Position numbers and translations under genes: made by a program. From Anaspis maculata (taxonomy: Eukaryota; Arthropoda; Insecta; Coleoptera; Scraptiidae): 64,000 nucleotides of DNA. Each line of letters starts with the position of its first letter. The first letter of the stretch is position 1. This document shows, piece by piece, positions 40,974 through 53,981 of this stretch. The stretch is taken from positions 6,696,001-6,760,000 of the forward strand of contig OX421966.1 of assembly GCA_949128115.1 (NCBI GenBank), written 5' to 3'. The notes under the pieces are model-generated. The model saw only the letters and a list, made by a program, of their open reading frames with translations, searched no databases and was not told the origin of the DNA.

Positions 40974-43271
40974 ATTAGTCTAGGCCACTTTTCTCAAAAG
41001 GCGTCTAGAAACCGGTCCTAGAAGCAAATCATATAACATTTTGGCAACAAGCGGTTTTTTACTGAATGGACCCTGCTGAATCTGAAAATTTATGTTGCCA
41101 CCCCGAAATTTGAACCGTTAGGCCCCCAGGGCCCCATTTCCGACATTTCGGGGCATTTTGGTTTTCCCCGGTTTTTTCAGTTCAACAGGTCATATCTCGG
41201 AGACCGTAACAGATAAAATGAAAAATTTTCCACTGTTGCCTTGCCTCATGATTACTGAAAGCCTTATATGCACTTTCCGATCTTACTTTTTGACAATTAC
41301 ATCTACAGATCATCAAGATCAGAAGAGATGCAAAAACATAACACAAAAACTTCGACCTATGGGGAGCTATGTGAAATGTTGAGAATAAGTCCATATATAT
41401 GCGAGACCATATGTAGAGAAAGCTTCGAATAAGTTTTTGGCGAAGTTACGTTACAACAGGCCTTTAGGTTCAGGAGTTATGATTCTTAGAAAATCGAGGT
41501 AGGAAAAGTGCGCGCTGTTTTGGGGGAGAAGTAGAGGAAAATATGAAGCGAAATGTGCTTATTTGAGAAGTTCGTGTGCACGGAAAGGTAAAAAGCTGGG
41601 GTGCATTTTTTATGGTGTAGTATGGCTTGGGGATGAAGAATCCACTTGTCGTCAAAAAATCGTCCAGTGTGGGGGCGGTATGGGGGCGGTTTTGTGAAAA
41701 AACAGTTTTTTTTTTAAATGTTCTACAGTTTGTCAGCTTTTGGCTGATATCAGCTTGGAACAAATCCGTCATTTGGAAGTTGTTGTAAATAATTTATGAA
41801 TAAAAAGGTGATCATTTACTTTGCCATGAGAATACATGTGAAACTTGACTGCCTCGTGCGCAAAGAACGTTGAATATCTCAGTAACGTGTTGAATGACAT
41901 TTTTCATTCCACTCCCACTCGATTATCTCCGTAACCACTAGTTCAATCAAAAAAGTTCCTTCTGTAAACCATGTTACCTATTCCATTGCGATTCTTGCGG
42001 TTTTTTCAGATTTGATTTATCTTGAATAGTAACTGAGCTAGGGACGGAATTGTAATGTACTGCATGCAGCGGACAACTGCAGCGCTGTGGCCCTCGCGTA
42101 CCCCTGCCACCCGCGCACCCCCGTGAAGGCCATGGTGTATTTAGGCGGGAAATCTGCAGACTTATTATTGTGGCTGATGATCGAAACATTGTAAAAGTGT
42201 AGTCGGTAAATTTGCAATATAAATAAATATATACCCCTTGAATTACGACGTACGTCTTCACATATTATAATAGTCCAGTCAAAATAGGTTTTAACCGGAA
42301 ATAAATTCGGAAGTTGACGAAATTTGGTGGATCGATGCAGAATTGAACGTGGAATGATATACTGAAATTCCCAAAAGGCTTGTTTTTTTTAGGATCAATA
42401 AAAAGCACCATCCTTGAAAATTTTCTTTTTTTCTGAATGGCTTGTGAACTATTATCTCTCCAGAACACAGCACCAGCACGAGCAAAGCAAATGTAGCCCG
42501 TTAAATTCCCAAGAGATTGTACAAAACTCATCACTTTTTGGTCAATAGCCTCTGTGATATCGCGTCTACAAAAACGCAGTGAAAATTACTCAAAATATAT
42601 TTCCGGATTTTATGTAAAAATATGCATGGTGTCAATTCAGGGGCTGTAACCTGGACAACGAATGTGCGAATTTCGATGTGTTTCACATGCGGAAAAAGGT
42701 AATTCAACATTCGGTATCACACTTTTGTCTAGAAGTCAAGAAGTCGCCAACTTCAAAATGGTACTTTTCCTCGACCTGTGAAATCGATACTTGATGTCTC
42801 GAAGAATCCCCAAAAATCGATTTTTTTCATACCATACTATTTGCCTCATTTTTCACTTAGGTAGAGCAAAACCATCCAGGGAAAATATGAAGAATTGAAT
42901 ACAGAAAAAATAACATGTTTCGGAATATTTATCCTATAGTGATGGTTTCTGAGTTGTATGGGTTGAAAGACTAAAACGACCTATTCAGAAAAAAAAAGGT
43001 AGTCCGGACACTAACTGCTGAATATTGTACTTGCATTTGATGATTGTTTTTAAATTCTTCAGATGTCAATATAACATATTTGTGATGTTGTCGTGAAAGA
43101 ACGGACAAAAGAACTTGATTGAAATGTATGGAATAATAGAGCTAATAATAATGGTACAAGGTGGGTGATAAATAATGAAAGCAGGATGGTTGACTAAGAG
43201 AAAAAATTATTTGAATCAAAGGCGTTGTAAAAATGTTTAAAAGGGAAATCTATACAATCATTTAGGCAATT

Positions 43272-43490
43272 TTGGAAAGAATTATTGATCATAATCATCT
43301 AATCATCAAAATCATCTCAGAAAATCATAACTTCGTCCTTGGAACTAATTTTGAAATTTTACATGTTTGTAAAAAAGGACAGCTTTTAGATAGTATAGAG
43401 GTTCTTGAAATTTGTAAAGCAACTAATAATTCTGTCCGAAATTGCCTAAAAGATTGTATAGATTTCTTTTTTAAACATTTTTACAACGCC
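43272..43490 (+). pseudogene. Penelope-like element C-terminal fragment (GIY-YIG region)
   Basis: The frame holds SENHNFVLGTNFEILHVCKK then GQLLDSIEVLEICKA, resembling the end of Penelope-like elements, where a H-N-F ... L ... E-I/E-A stretch closes the GIY-YIG endonuclease. The RT and the GIY-YIG core are absent. It is flanked by inverted repeats (about 43,010-43,260 and 43,470-43,690, sharing AATGGTACAAGGTGG), so it sits in the loop of a small palindrome. Confidence 0.5.
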
Positions 43491-43848
43491 TTTTATTTTA
43501 ATAAGCTTCTTTCTTTCCATTCAACCATCCTTTAATTAATTCATCAACCACCTTGTACCATTATTATTAGCTCTATTATTATTTCATACATTTCCTTCAA
43601 GTTCTTTTGTCCGTTCTTCCATGACAACATCACAAATGTTATACTGACATCTGAAGAATTTAAAAACAATTCACTTATCATTTATACAAACTTTATCTTC
43701 ACCATTCATACAATGTCGGTGATTCGGTGTGTTATCATTCACCTTTTATGTACCTACCTACTTGTTTTATGTATTTTATTTTAGACTCCACACTTTGATG
43801 AAGAAGGGCCAGAGACCTGCGAAACCGGTCAGAAATAAAAACAATCAA

Positions 43849-44506
43849 TAGGGTAGTGACCGATTTTTTTTTATTATTTTTTTTTAAAGTTCACTTCTTG
43901 ATAAGTGACGCTATATAGTTAACAGATTTTTTTTCGTAAGTTTTCTTGGTAAAAAAAATTCATGAAAGTTTTCGATCATTTCAAATTTGGCGCGATGACG
44001 TCGCAATCTTTCATAGGCGGAGAAGCAGGCTTGACCACATTATACAGAACTTACTACAAAAAGCACTAGCGTCAACCCGTCAACGCTCATAACAGCTGAT
44101 TGTTATATTGTTAACGCTTTGTGTATCTGTGCGATGATTCGTGTTGTTTAGTTGTTTTGCTTGAAAATATGGAAAGTTGGTAAAATCTTTCATGATTTAT
44201 GGATATTTCAAGACTACATCAGACTTCAATGGTTATGTTATGCTGGCAAACGTCAACGTCAACACTGACACACAGGCAACGGAGGTGTGGTCATCCCCAC
44301 TACTGTCAAAAGATTGAAACGTCACAGCCCGCCTTACAGCTCGGTAGATTTGAAATCGTTCGCAAAAGTAGCCACTTTCAAGGCAGATTTTGAGACACTT
44401 GGAACTTTTTTTTTCGAATTTTCACGAAACGTAGTCTTGTTATTAAGGCTCTACATTCGATTAGTATGATTTTTTTCTATATTTTTGGATGGTGGTCACT
44501 ACCCTA
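43849..44506. mobile_element. MITE with TAGGGTAGTGACC ends
   Basis: Left TAGGGTAGTGACC and right GGTCACTACCCTA bound 658 bp in the loop of the 13.7-kb foldback. No coding potential recognized. No target duplication resolved. Confidence 0.6.
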
Positions 44507-45116
44507 TTTGAAGGAAGACTGCGTGCAGATCATTTTATTTATGGAAAAAATCGATTTTTGCGGATTCTTCGGGACATCAAGTATCGATTTCAAAGGTCGA
44601 GAAAAAGTACCATTTTGAAGTTGTTGACTTCTAAACAAAAGTGTGATACCGAATGTAGAAAAAGCACATTGAAATTCGCACATTCGCTGTCCACGTTACA
44701 GCCCCTGAATTGACACTATGCAAATTGTTACATAAAATTCGGAAATATATTTCAAGTAATTTTCACTGCGTTTTTGCAGACGCGGTATCTCAGAGGCTAT
44801 TGACTGAACAGTAATGAGTTTTATACTGATTTCTTGGGAATTTAACGGCCTACATTTGCTTTGTTGGTGCTGTGTTCTAAAGGTAATAGTTTACAAGTTA
44901 TTCAGAAAAAAAAACGAAAATTTTCAAGGATGGTGCTTTTTATTGGTCCTAAAAAAAACCAAGCCTTTTGGGAATTTCAGTATATCATTCCACGTTCAAT
45001 TCTGCATCGATCCACCAAATTTCGTCAACTTCCGAATTTATTTCCGGTTAAAACCTATTTTGACTGGACTATTATTCTAATATGTGAAGACGTACGTCGT
45101 AATTCAAGGGGTATAT

Positions 45117-48053
45117 TGAAACGACCCCAGCTATCGTCTTGTACCCCTGAATGGGTAGACAACCCATTATAATGGCATTTAATTCAACTTATTTGAATTA
45201 AATCACTTCTCCCGCTTTTGGAACCGCTTGGCCGATGATCATCTAGTATCAGGACGACATCCCGTTGTGCCTCTCTTCTTGTTGTTCGATTATAGAGTTC
45301 TCGAGATTGTTGAGACAGGTCTGACTACGAGTTTGAACGCAATAAGACACAGTTAAAGTTTTAACATAACATCAATCTATTGACTTCTATGTACAATTCA
45401 AAATGTTTAAATAATGGCTCGCTCCTATACCTAGTCCTACCTTCACAGCGCAGGCTAAATTATCTGAAAGATCTAACCTATTCCCGAAGAGATAACTTTC
45501 CCCTAATTATTTCAGACGTCCCAACACCTCAACCCTCCGACGAACACCTGACTCTACACCTTGACCGACATTTAATTCTGACTGGCTTTCGCGGTTCAAA
45601 GTTCCTTTTGTGGTTACATCAGATCCAACATTTATGTTGGTGTTAGAGGTTATGTTAGGGTTAGGCCCGGCTTCTAGACACTGAAAAGAGAAGAGTGACT
45701 TCGACCACGAGTGCTATCCAAGATTTGTGGGCCGGTGTGTGTATGGTAGCCCACCTAGTTGTGGCATTCTTTTCAAAGGCTGTTGCTTCTTTTTGGGCCA
45801 TGGTCTCTTTTGCCCGTTTGGAAAGGATTGGATATGGCTACCTTTGTGGGGGCCTATTCCCTTTTTTCACCGTGAGTCGCCCCCAACGCTTAGAAAGATT
45901 CCCGCGGTCGCGCGTGTCTATAACCGGAAATGTTGAACCAAATTTCGCCCTTCCAAAAACTTTCAAACCGATGGTGAGCGCGAAACAATTACTCTAGTCA
46001 AGATACAAATTTAATTTGGAGAACGTTTTGAGCACGCCCCGTATACGCGCTAGTTCGTTGTTGTTCAGCCATTTGTGAGAGAAGGCCGCAGCCAGGAAAA
46101 ACAAAACGCAGAGAATAGACTACACAGGGTGTTCGTCGAAAAGCCGATGCGGAGAGGCGTCGAAATAATCTTTGCCCTAACACGAAATAATCGCCGTCTA
46201 CACTATTCCTGATCGAGCCCTAATAACAACTCATTTTTACAAAGTCCCTATCTGAACGATGGCGTCGTTGGGTACCGGATTGAATTCATCAGTTTCGAAT
46301 AAGAACGTCTTCATTCCCGTAACAAGCTCTATATGGAAATATCAGGAACGGTCGTGGCGCTAAAACAAAATCATTAGTTTCAAGGAGGGGGGGGGGGGGG
46401 TGTCCATCAATCCGATCAACAATTACAACTCTACGGCAGGGTCCGAACCCCGATACAAACACGATTCTATTTTATTTCAATTACTTGATTTTTCACGTAG
46501 TTCTCAAAATTTACATTTTCCGAATAACTAGGAGCTTCAGAAACGCAGAGGAAGCTCACCCGCGAGTTTCCAGATCGAACCCACTAGGTCCGGTACTCTG
46601 AGTACCGCAGTCACAAAGCCAAGTCCAGAGGGCCCAAGAGCGCAAATACCTTTCTATGAAGGTATCCAACAAAGGACGAGGCTTGAAAGTGGCTGTACCT
46701 GACGGCAGACAGTAACGCAGATACCAGCACGTGCAGGCAGATTCAGAACGCACGCGTGAGCCCCATCATACATTTTCCCGACAAAGCCTAACCGTAAGCA
46801 ACTATCCCAACTCACCAAGACTAACCTCCCGCCCGTCGAGGTCATCACTCCGCCACACGAGATACCGAAACGAGAGACCTCATTTCTATCGGGCCTGGAT
46901 CATTTAGGGGTTTCAACTCGACATCCTCGAGGTGAGCTAGAACTCATCGTGGAGGGAACGCGACTCAGCATCCTGGAGGGGGTTCGAAACACTTCGTCAA
47001 CGGGTCCCAACTCTACGACTTGGAGAAGGGTCGAAACTCAACACCGGAAGGGCCTTGGCACATCGACCTGGAGAAGGGCTGGAACTGGTCGCCGGAGGGC
47101 TCTGACTCGACACCTGGAGGCGGATCAAGACTCAACGTCCAAGGGCTCTGACACGACATCCTAGAGACGGGTTGCAACTCAACGGGGGAAGCAACTCATC
47201 GGTCTCTCGGAGGGTCAAAACTCAACCTGGAGGGTTCTCGACTCAGCGTGCCCCCAAGGGGACCAAAACACGACTCCGAAGGGTTCCAACTCGGCTTTCT
47301 CCAGGGGGCCTTTGAGACACATCAGCCGGGGGAAATCGACTCGTCATTTTCCAAGTGGGCTGGGGCTCATCATTGGGGCTTCGACGCTTCGGCCTCTAGG
47401 AGGGTCGCGACGCAACATAAACGGGTTCTAACTCAGCTTCCTCGAAGGGGACTAAAACTCTTCGCTAACAGGCCCGCAGAAGCACTCGGCAGCGGGCGTG
47501 ACAAGTCGGGAGCGGACGGCAGCCCAGGAGGATTGGTCCAGGTACCACGGTCAATCTCCGGCGATATCCTCCATTCCCAGCAATTCGGAATAATTTTTCG
47601 CATCCAAAACGACCGCGAACGGCGTATAGCCGTGTAAAAATTCCGATAGGTAATTTGAGAACAGAGCGCACCGGTGTACGGTGCCAGCGAGTCGGCGACG
47701 TGGCTGGCCAGCGGGTGGCGGGTGGCCGAGCGCGGACCACGGGGCTCCGATGCAGCAGGAGCAGGAGTGCGCCAGCACTCTAGCCGGTTGTTGAAGCGCG
47801 GGTGCGTTACTTAATGCGCACTTCTTTTCACCATTTCATCGGACGCCGTGCAGGAACTGATATTGAATGTCGACGAGGGGCCAGTAAATTATGTTATAGA
47901 GCTTCGCGGGATTTACACGAATGAATTAAATAGCTAGCGACATCTTTTAATGATGCCTTGACTCTGAATATTTACATTCTCATACCTCGATTTCACGGCT
48001 TTGAATTATTTTCCTCCGGAATATTTTCGGCCCGCCAAATGCGGGTGGCTTCA
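45117..48053. mobile_element. 2.9-kb GC-rich insertion with TGAA...TTCA ends and ATAT target duplication
   Basis: It interrupts the right arm of the foldback exactly between GGGGTATAT and ATATATTTATTT, leaving a 4-bp duplication ATAT (45,113-45,116 and 48,054-48,057). The ends are TG...CA as in an LTR retroelement, but no internal LTR pair, gag or pol could be seen. It is much richer in GC than its surroundings and contains a poly-G run (46,387-46,400) and a degenerate tandem repeat (46,900-47,470). It may be a very long solo LTR or a non-autonomous LTR-type element. Confidence 0.6.
46900..47470. repeat. Degenerate ~30-bp GC-rich tandem repeat
   Basis: Roughly 18 units of ACTCGACACCTGGAGGAGGG type (AACTCAACACCGGAAGGGCC, GACTCGACACCTGGAGGCGG, AAAACTCAACCTGGAGGGTT). 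The unit period is about 28-33 bp and not strictly a multiple of 3, so no protein is implied. Confidence 0.75.
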
Positions 48054-48747
48054 ATATATTTATTTATATTGCAAATTCACCGACTACACTTTTACAATGT
48101 TTCGATCATCAGCCACAATAATAAGTCTGCAGATTTCCCGCCTAAATACACCATGGCCTTCGCGGGGATGCGCGGGTGGCAGGAGTACGCGAGGGCCTCA
48201 GCGCTGCAGTTGTCCGCTGCATGCAGTACATTACAATTCCGTCCCTAGCTCAGTTACTATTCAAGATAAATCAAATCTGAAAAAACCGCAATAATCGCAA
48301 TGGAATAGGTAACATGGTTTACAGAAGGAACTCTTTTTATTGAACTAGTGGTTACGGAGATAATCGAGTGGGAGTGGAATGAAAAATGTCATTCAACACG
48401 TTACTGAGATATTCAACGTTCTTTGCGCACGAGGCAGTCAAGTTTTACATGTATTCTTATAGCAAAGTAAATGATCACCTTTTTATTCATAAATTATTCA
48501 CGACATTTTACAAATGACGGATTTGTTCCAAGCTGATATCAGCCAAAAGCTGACAAACTGTAGAACATTTTTTAAAAAAACTGTTTTTTTACAAAACCGC
48601 CCCCATACCGCCCCCACACTGGACGATTTTTTGACGACAAGTGGATTCTTCATCCCCAAGCCATATTACACCATAAAAAATGCACCCCAGCTTTTTACCT
48701 TTCCGTGCACACGAAAGTCACAATAGAGTCTCATTTTTCCTCTACTA

Positions 48748-49444
48748 CACCTTTTCCAGCTGTAGTTTAGAAAACTTCAGATGTATTTGAGAAAATATGA
48801 AATGTATTTAAGATTAACCAAATGTAGTTCAGAAATCGCCAATGCATTTTAGAAAAGTTTAGATGTACTTTAGAAAATATGAAATGTATTTTAGATTAAC
48901 GAAATGTATTCGAGATATTACCAAATGTATTTTAGAAAAAATTAAATGCATTTCAGATCCACGAAGTTCAATGGAGAAATTGCCAATTGTATTTTCGAAA
49001 ACGTTAGATGTATTTACGATAATATGAGATGTATTTGAGATATTATGAAATGTATTTCAGATTCAGATATTTTGTTTTAGGGTAGAACAGTGATGAAAAA
49101 GCAAACGTTGTTGAGGAAAACGAACTTCAAATTCACAACTACAATTGGCGGTTTCTCACTTACAATTCACGTTTTCTGAACTACATATCCTTATTCTGAA
49201 ATTCATTTGGTACTTTCTCAACTACATTTGAATATTCAATTATACAACTGGCATATTCCAAACTACATTTCCCAAATCTAAAATACATTTGGCAATTTCT
49301 AAACTACATTTCTCATAATTAAAATACATTTGGCAAATTCTAAACTACATTTCTCATATTCAAAATACAATTGGTGTTTTCTCAAATACATATCGCTAAT
49401 CTGAAATACATTTGATATTATCGCAAATACAGTTGGAAATGGTG
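48748..49444. mobile_element. TA-target MITE with tandem-repeat arms
   Basis: Ends CACCTTTTCCAGCTGTAG and, in complement, CACCATTTCCAACTGT, flanked by TA. The left half is a run of ~30-bp units with AGAAAATATGAAATGTATTT; the right half is the same units inverted (AAATACATTTGGCAATTTCT). The turning point is near 49,090. Same architecture as the element at 14,435-16,087 with another unit sequence. Confidence 0.85.
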
Positions 49445-49446
49445 TA

Positions 49447-51596
49447 GAGTGTCGGTCATTTGACCGAATAAGCTGACATCGGCCCGCAGTACAGCGGCGA
49501 GGCTAGCAGTTCGTTCTCTCACTCTCAAAATTTGCTCTGTATGGATATTACTGAATTACTGATCATTTCACTATGTTTGATTACGAATATGAATATGTAC
49601 CTACCTATATGTATGCGAACCAAAGCACAAAGATCCATGGCCCATAATCTATCGCTGGTTTAGGTACTCTCATGACCGGGCCGGGCTGAATGGCACATCG
49701 CACTATTTTGAGCAATAAGCGGTCTTCGGGTAGGTAGTCTTATTGATATTATTGCGACATCTACAAGAACGCTTGATTCAGCCGGTTTTTCATCCACAAG
49801 ACAAGATGTTGATCTATACTTTCGGTTAGGGGTCTAGCGTCGTCAATAAGGATCAAGTTCCGTACTCCGTTTTTTTCCAACCACAGTTTTTAGGAAGTAG
49901 TAAGACTGAGTCGCAGATATTCGCGTTGTACCACACTGCTGCCTGCCAGTGACTTCGCTGGATATGAAGTCGGGCTGCATAACTTGTTGGGATAGAGCTT
50001 CAGGCTTTTTGACTGTCCCAGAAAGAACATGCCTGGCGATATCAGTCCTTATTTCAACTGAATCTTTTACCCAAAAAAAAGATTCCCAGTCAGTAATTTG
50101 GAAGACCTTTTGAATTTAGTTTCACTTTAAAATGCTTTGTGAGGAATCTCTCTGCATCAAAGATGTCATCTTCCGTTAGTGGCATAGCCCCCAAATTCGA
50201 AAGTAACGTGCGTGATAGGTACTTGGTACCTACATTGCAAATATTTTTAGGGCTGCTGTCCCCGTAATTATTGCCGTAATAAATGATGTCACATCACATC
50301 TCGTGAGTGCGTGCGAAGCAAGTAGATATACTTTGTTTTTCTTCCAGCGATAAAGTTTTCCGGTCATTCCTGCCAAAGATATTGTCACAGGTAACAGGCT
50401 CATGTTTTGAAATTTGTGATAGATAAATTTCTCTGCCTGCTTTGTATGCCATCGGAAGCGCCGCTGTAAGATATTTCTATGGCCTTGCTGAACTATTTTG
50501 TTGGTATTTTTCGATACAACATTCTTTCGTCAGTCGCCGAGGATGAATGGATGATTCTTTTGCAAAGGTGGCCACTGTTGGGCTTTTGAGTTCAGTTATT
50601 CGATATCTGTGCAAGACGATCTTGAACTAAGCTCTTCACTTGCTCTAGTCCTTGTCGGTGTGCTTCCAACATGAGCCTGTTACTTGTTCCAATATCTTTG
50701 GCAGAAATCACCGGAAAACTTTATCGCTGGGAGAAAAACAAAGTATATCTACCTACTTGCTTCGCACGCATTCACGAGATGTGATGTGACATCATTTATT
50801 ACGACAATCACGGAGACAAGTGCCCTTGAAATATTTGCTAAGTATCACGGACGTTATTTTCGAACTTGGGGGCTATGCCACTAACGGAAGATGACATCTC
50901 TGAGGCATAGAGATTTATCACAAAGCTTTATAAAGTAAAACTAAATTCAAAAGGTCTTCCAAATCACTGACTGGAAATCTTTTTTAGGTAAAAGATTCAG
51001 TTGAAATAAGGACTGATATCGTCAGGCATGTCCTTTCTGGGACAGTCAAAAAGCCTGAAGCTCTATCCCAACAAGTTTTGCAGCCCGACTTCATATCCAG
51101 CGAAGTCACTGGCAGGCAGCAGTGTGGTACAACGCGAATATCTGCGACTCAGTCTTACTACTTCCTAAAAACTGTGGCTGGAAAAAAACGAAGCACGGAA
51201 CTTGATCCTTATTGACGACGCTAGACCCCTAACCGAAAGTATAGATCAACATCTTGTCTTGTGGATGGGAAATCGGCTGTATCAACCGTTCTTGTAGATG
51301 CCGCAATAATATCAATAAAACTACCTACCCGAAGACCGCTTATTGCTCAAAATAGTGCGATGTGCCATTCAGCCCGGCCCGGTCATGAGAGTACCTAAAC
51401 CAGCGATAGATTATGGGCCATGGATCTTTGTGCTCTGGTTCGCATACATATAGGTAGGTACATATTCATATTCCTAATCAAACATAGTGAAATGATCAGT
51501 AATATCCATATACAGAGCAAATTTTGAGAGTGAGAGAACGAACTCGCCGCTGTACTGCGGGCCGATGTCAGCTTATTCGGTCAAATGACCGACACT
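49447..51596. mobile_element. 2.1-kb foldback with a protein relic in both arms
   Basis: Left arm from GAGTGTCGGTCATTTGACCG and right arm ending CGGTCAAATGACCGACACTC are inverted over about 950 bp each around a ~250-bp loop (about 50,415-50,665). Divergence is only a few percent. Both arms carry the coding relic described at 50,684-50,950. Confidence 0.88.
50684..50950 (+). pseudogene. Transposon-derived protein fragment (HAFT-CD-TSF motif)
   Basis: The frame holds LLASHAFTRCDVTSFITTIT, then GLCH. With a frame change it runs on as MPLTEDDISEA, a stop, and RFITKLYK. This resembles the HAxTGCDTTS ... EDDI-EAE-F---LY region seen in many metazoan hypothetical proteins tied to repeats; I do not know its catalytic role. 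The inverted arm holds the same piece on the minus strand around 50,100-50,330. Confidence 0.45.
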
Positions 51597-52136
51597 CCCC
51601 CAAAACAGCGCGTACTTTCCCTACATCGATTTTCAAAAAATCATAACTCCTGAACCAAAAGGCCTGTTGTAACGTTGCTTCGCCAAAAACTTATTCGAAG
51701 CTTCCTCTACATATGGTCTCGCATATATATGGACTTATTTTCAACATTTCACAAAGCTCCCCATAGGTCGAAGTTTTTGTGTTGTGTTTTTGCATCTCTT
51801 CTGATCTTGATGATCTGTAGATGTAATTGTCAAAAATTAGGAACGGAAAGTGCATAGGAGGCTTTCAGTAATCATGAGGCAAGGCAACAGTGGAAGAATT
51901 TTTATTATATCTGTTACGGTCTCCGAGATATGACCTGTTGAACTGAAAAAACCGTAGAGAACCAAAATGCCCCGAAATGTCGAAAATGGGGCCTTGGGGG
52001 CCTAACGGTCCAAATTTCGGGGTGGCAACATGGATTTTTAGATTCAGCAGGGTCCATTTAGTAAAAAACCGCTTGTTGCCAAAATGTTATATGATTTACT
52101 TCTAGGCCCAGAGAAAACTGGAAAGTGTCCTAGTTA

Positions 52137-53981
52137 GCCCAGGCATTTTAGTCGGAAAATCGTGGTAACCCGTAACAAATTCCCTCAAAGCTGAATTTTG
52201 GTATATATGTTCTATTGGACCTACGGAACAACATATCAAAATACTCGGACTTACACCCTCGTGCGTCCTTTGATTTTCATCCTCAAAGGTCAAGTTCTAA
52301 GAATTAGAGAGATACCAATCTCCAAGCTGTTCTTGCAAGTGAACGGAGTATCCGATCGATATAAGATATGTTTCAAATGAACAAGAGAGATTTGTTGTTA
52401 GTGCTTAAGTGTGTGAGGGAGCCTTTATAGCTCTTCCGATTGGTTAGTTCTGCGGGAAAGGCGGCTGAGTGTTAATTTGTCGCCCGGATATTTCAGGAAA
52501 AACCATGTGAGAATTTAAAGCCTCAAGCAATGTCGCACAAAGTTGAATATTGATATATAACTGGTATGATCCCTAAGGAAGAACATATCAAAATATTTGG
52601 ACTTACACCTCTGTGCCTCCTACGATTTTGGGGCGTTGAATATCTAGTCAAAAAATTCACCCAGACACTTTTCTCTAAAACTGTTTCTGTGGACGAACCA
52701 ATCATTTTAACAATATAAGGTGGGTCTCAAAGGAAACACGGTATATTGTTGCCTATGAAGTGGACTCCGGTAGCCATGAAACATCTCTGCTTGATAGTGA
52801 ATTTCTCTCCTGGATCTTCAAATGAGAAACATGTAAGAATATTTTGTGATGGCCAATATAGCTGAGCATTGTTAATAGGTTCTTCTTCCCATCTTCGAAA
52901 CAGACCCAAGTGATGAGACTGATAAGTGAACAGTTGATAATCACAGTGCTCATCCCGAAAATAATGAACCCTCTACAAAAAAATTGTGGTTTCTTCATTT
53001 AGGGGCATCATTGTCTGAAGCTGTCAAAAATAAAAATTACCGACAAATCCTATATTTATGTTTATCTTGGACAAAAACAGCATCAATTGCTCACGCCTAT
53101 TTATATTACAAAGTCAGAGCATCAATTTTTTATTAAACAAGTTACACCCACTTTTTTTTCTGAAAATGGAATAACGGCTACAGAAAAAATGATTTTATGT
53201 TCCTATTGCCCAATAGATACAATAGCTTTTGGTATTTTCTGATAGAGGAAGAACTTCGCTTAGTATTACACACAAAAACAGTGGAACCACTCCATCATTC
53301 ATCAGTAAAAAAAAAGAACTGCAAAAATTGTATGCATTTTCGGGAGAAAATTGGGCATATAATCACTTTCACAACAGATCAATTTTCTGATCTTGTAATT
53401 ATACAGGCACATTGGTTTTATCGTTTTCAGGTGTAAAATGGTTAGGAACAATGAATTCTGTTGGAAATACTCAATTGAGATGATTCTGACCATACGGAAA
53501 CCGAAATTACAAAACGACAATTTCAGGTGGCAAAAATCGTCGTTTTTTCAGTAAAACTTGTTTAATCGTGTTTCAATGCAATTTTAAACACCATATTTGA
53601 TATCAGAGGCCAAGATTTAGTTAGAAACGATACCACACTTGCCGATATCAATTCGAGGTTTTTGAGAGACAAACAAAATAAATTTTGCCGATCTTCTTTT
53701 TTTTTCCAGGCAACCCAAACTACTTATCAACAATTCAAACGTCAAGCAAATATTGTGAAGCCTTGAGGCATCTAATTATGATTTTTTTCATTTATATAAG
53801 CTACAGGGTGTCATTTATGCATTTGAAATAGAAATATTCACCCCTCCCCCCACAATCAATGACGCACAAGGGTGTGCCACCGAGTATTTTGATATGTTAT
53901 TCCTTAGGTCTTACAAGGCCCGTATACCAAATTTCAGCTTTGTGGGAATTTGTTGCGGGTTAAAACCTAATATGCCTGGGC
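52137..53981. mobile_element. TA-target TIR element with GCCCAGGCAT ends
   Basis: Left GCCCAGGCATTTTAG and right ATGCCTGGGC, flanked by TA (52,135-52,136 and 53,982-53,983). Arms of ~125-140 bp share CGTAACAAATTCC / GGAATTTGTTGCG and CATATCAAAATACTCGG. 1.85 kb, non-coding. It sits at the outer edge of the right arm of the 13.7-kb foldback. Confidence 0.85.

Noticed and set aside
43010..44506. Autonomous transposase gene in the loop of the 13.7-kb foldback
   Set aside because: The only protein-like piece is a ~70-residue Penelope-like tail; the rest of the loop is MITE sequence.
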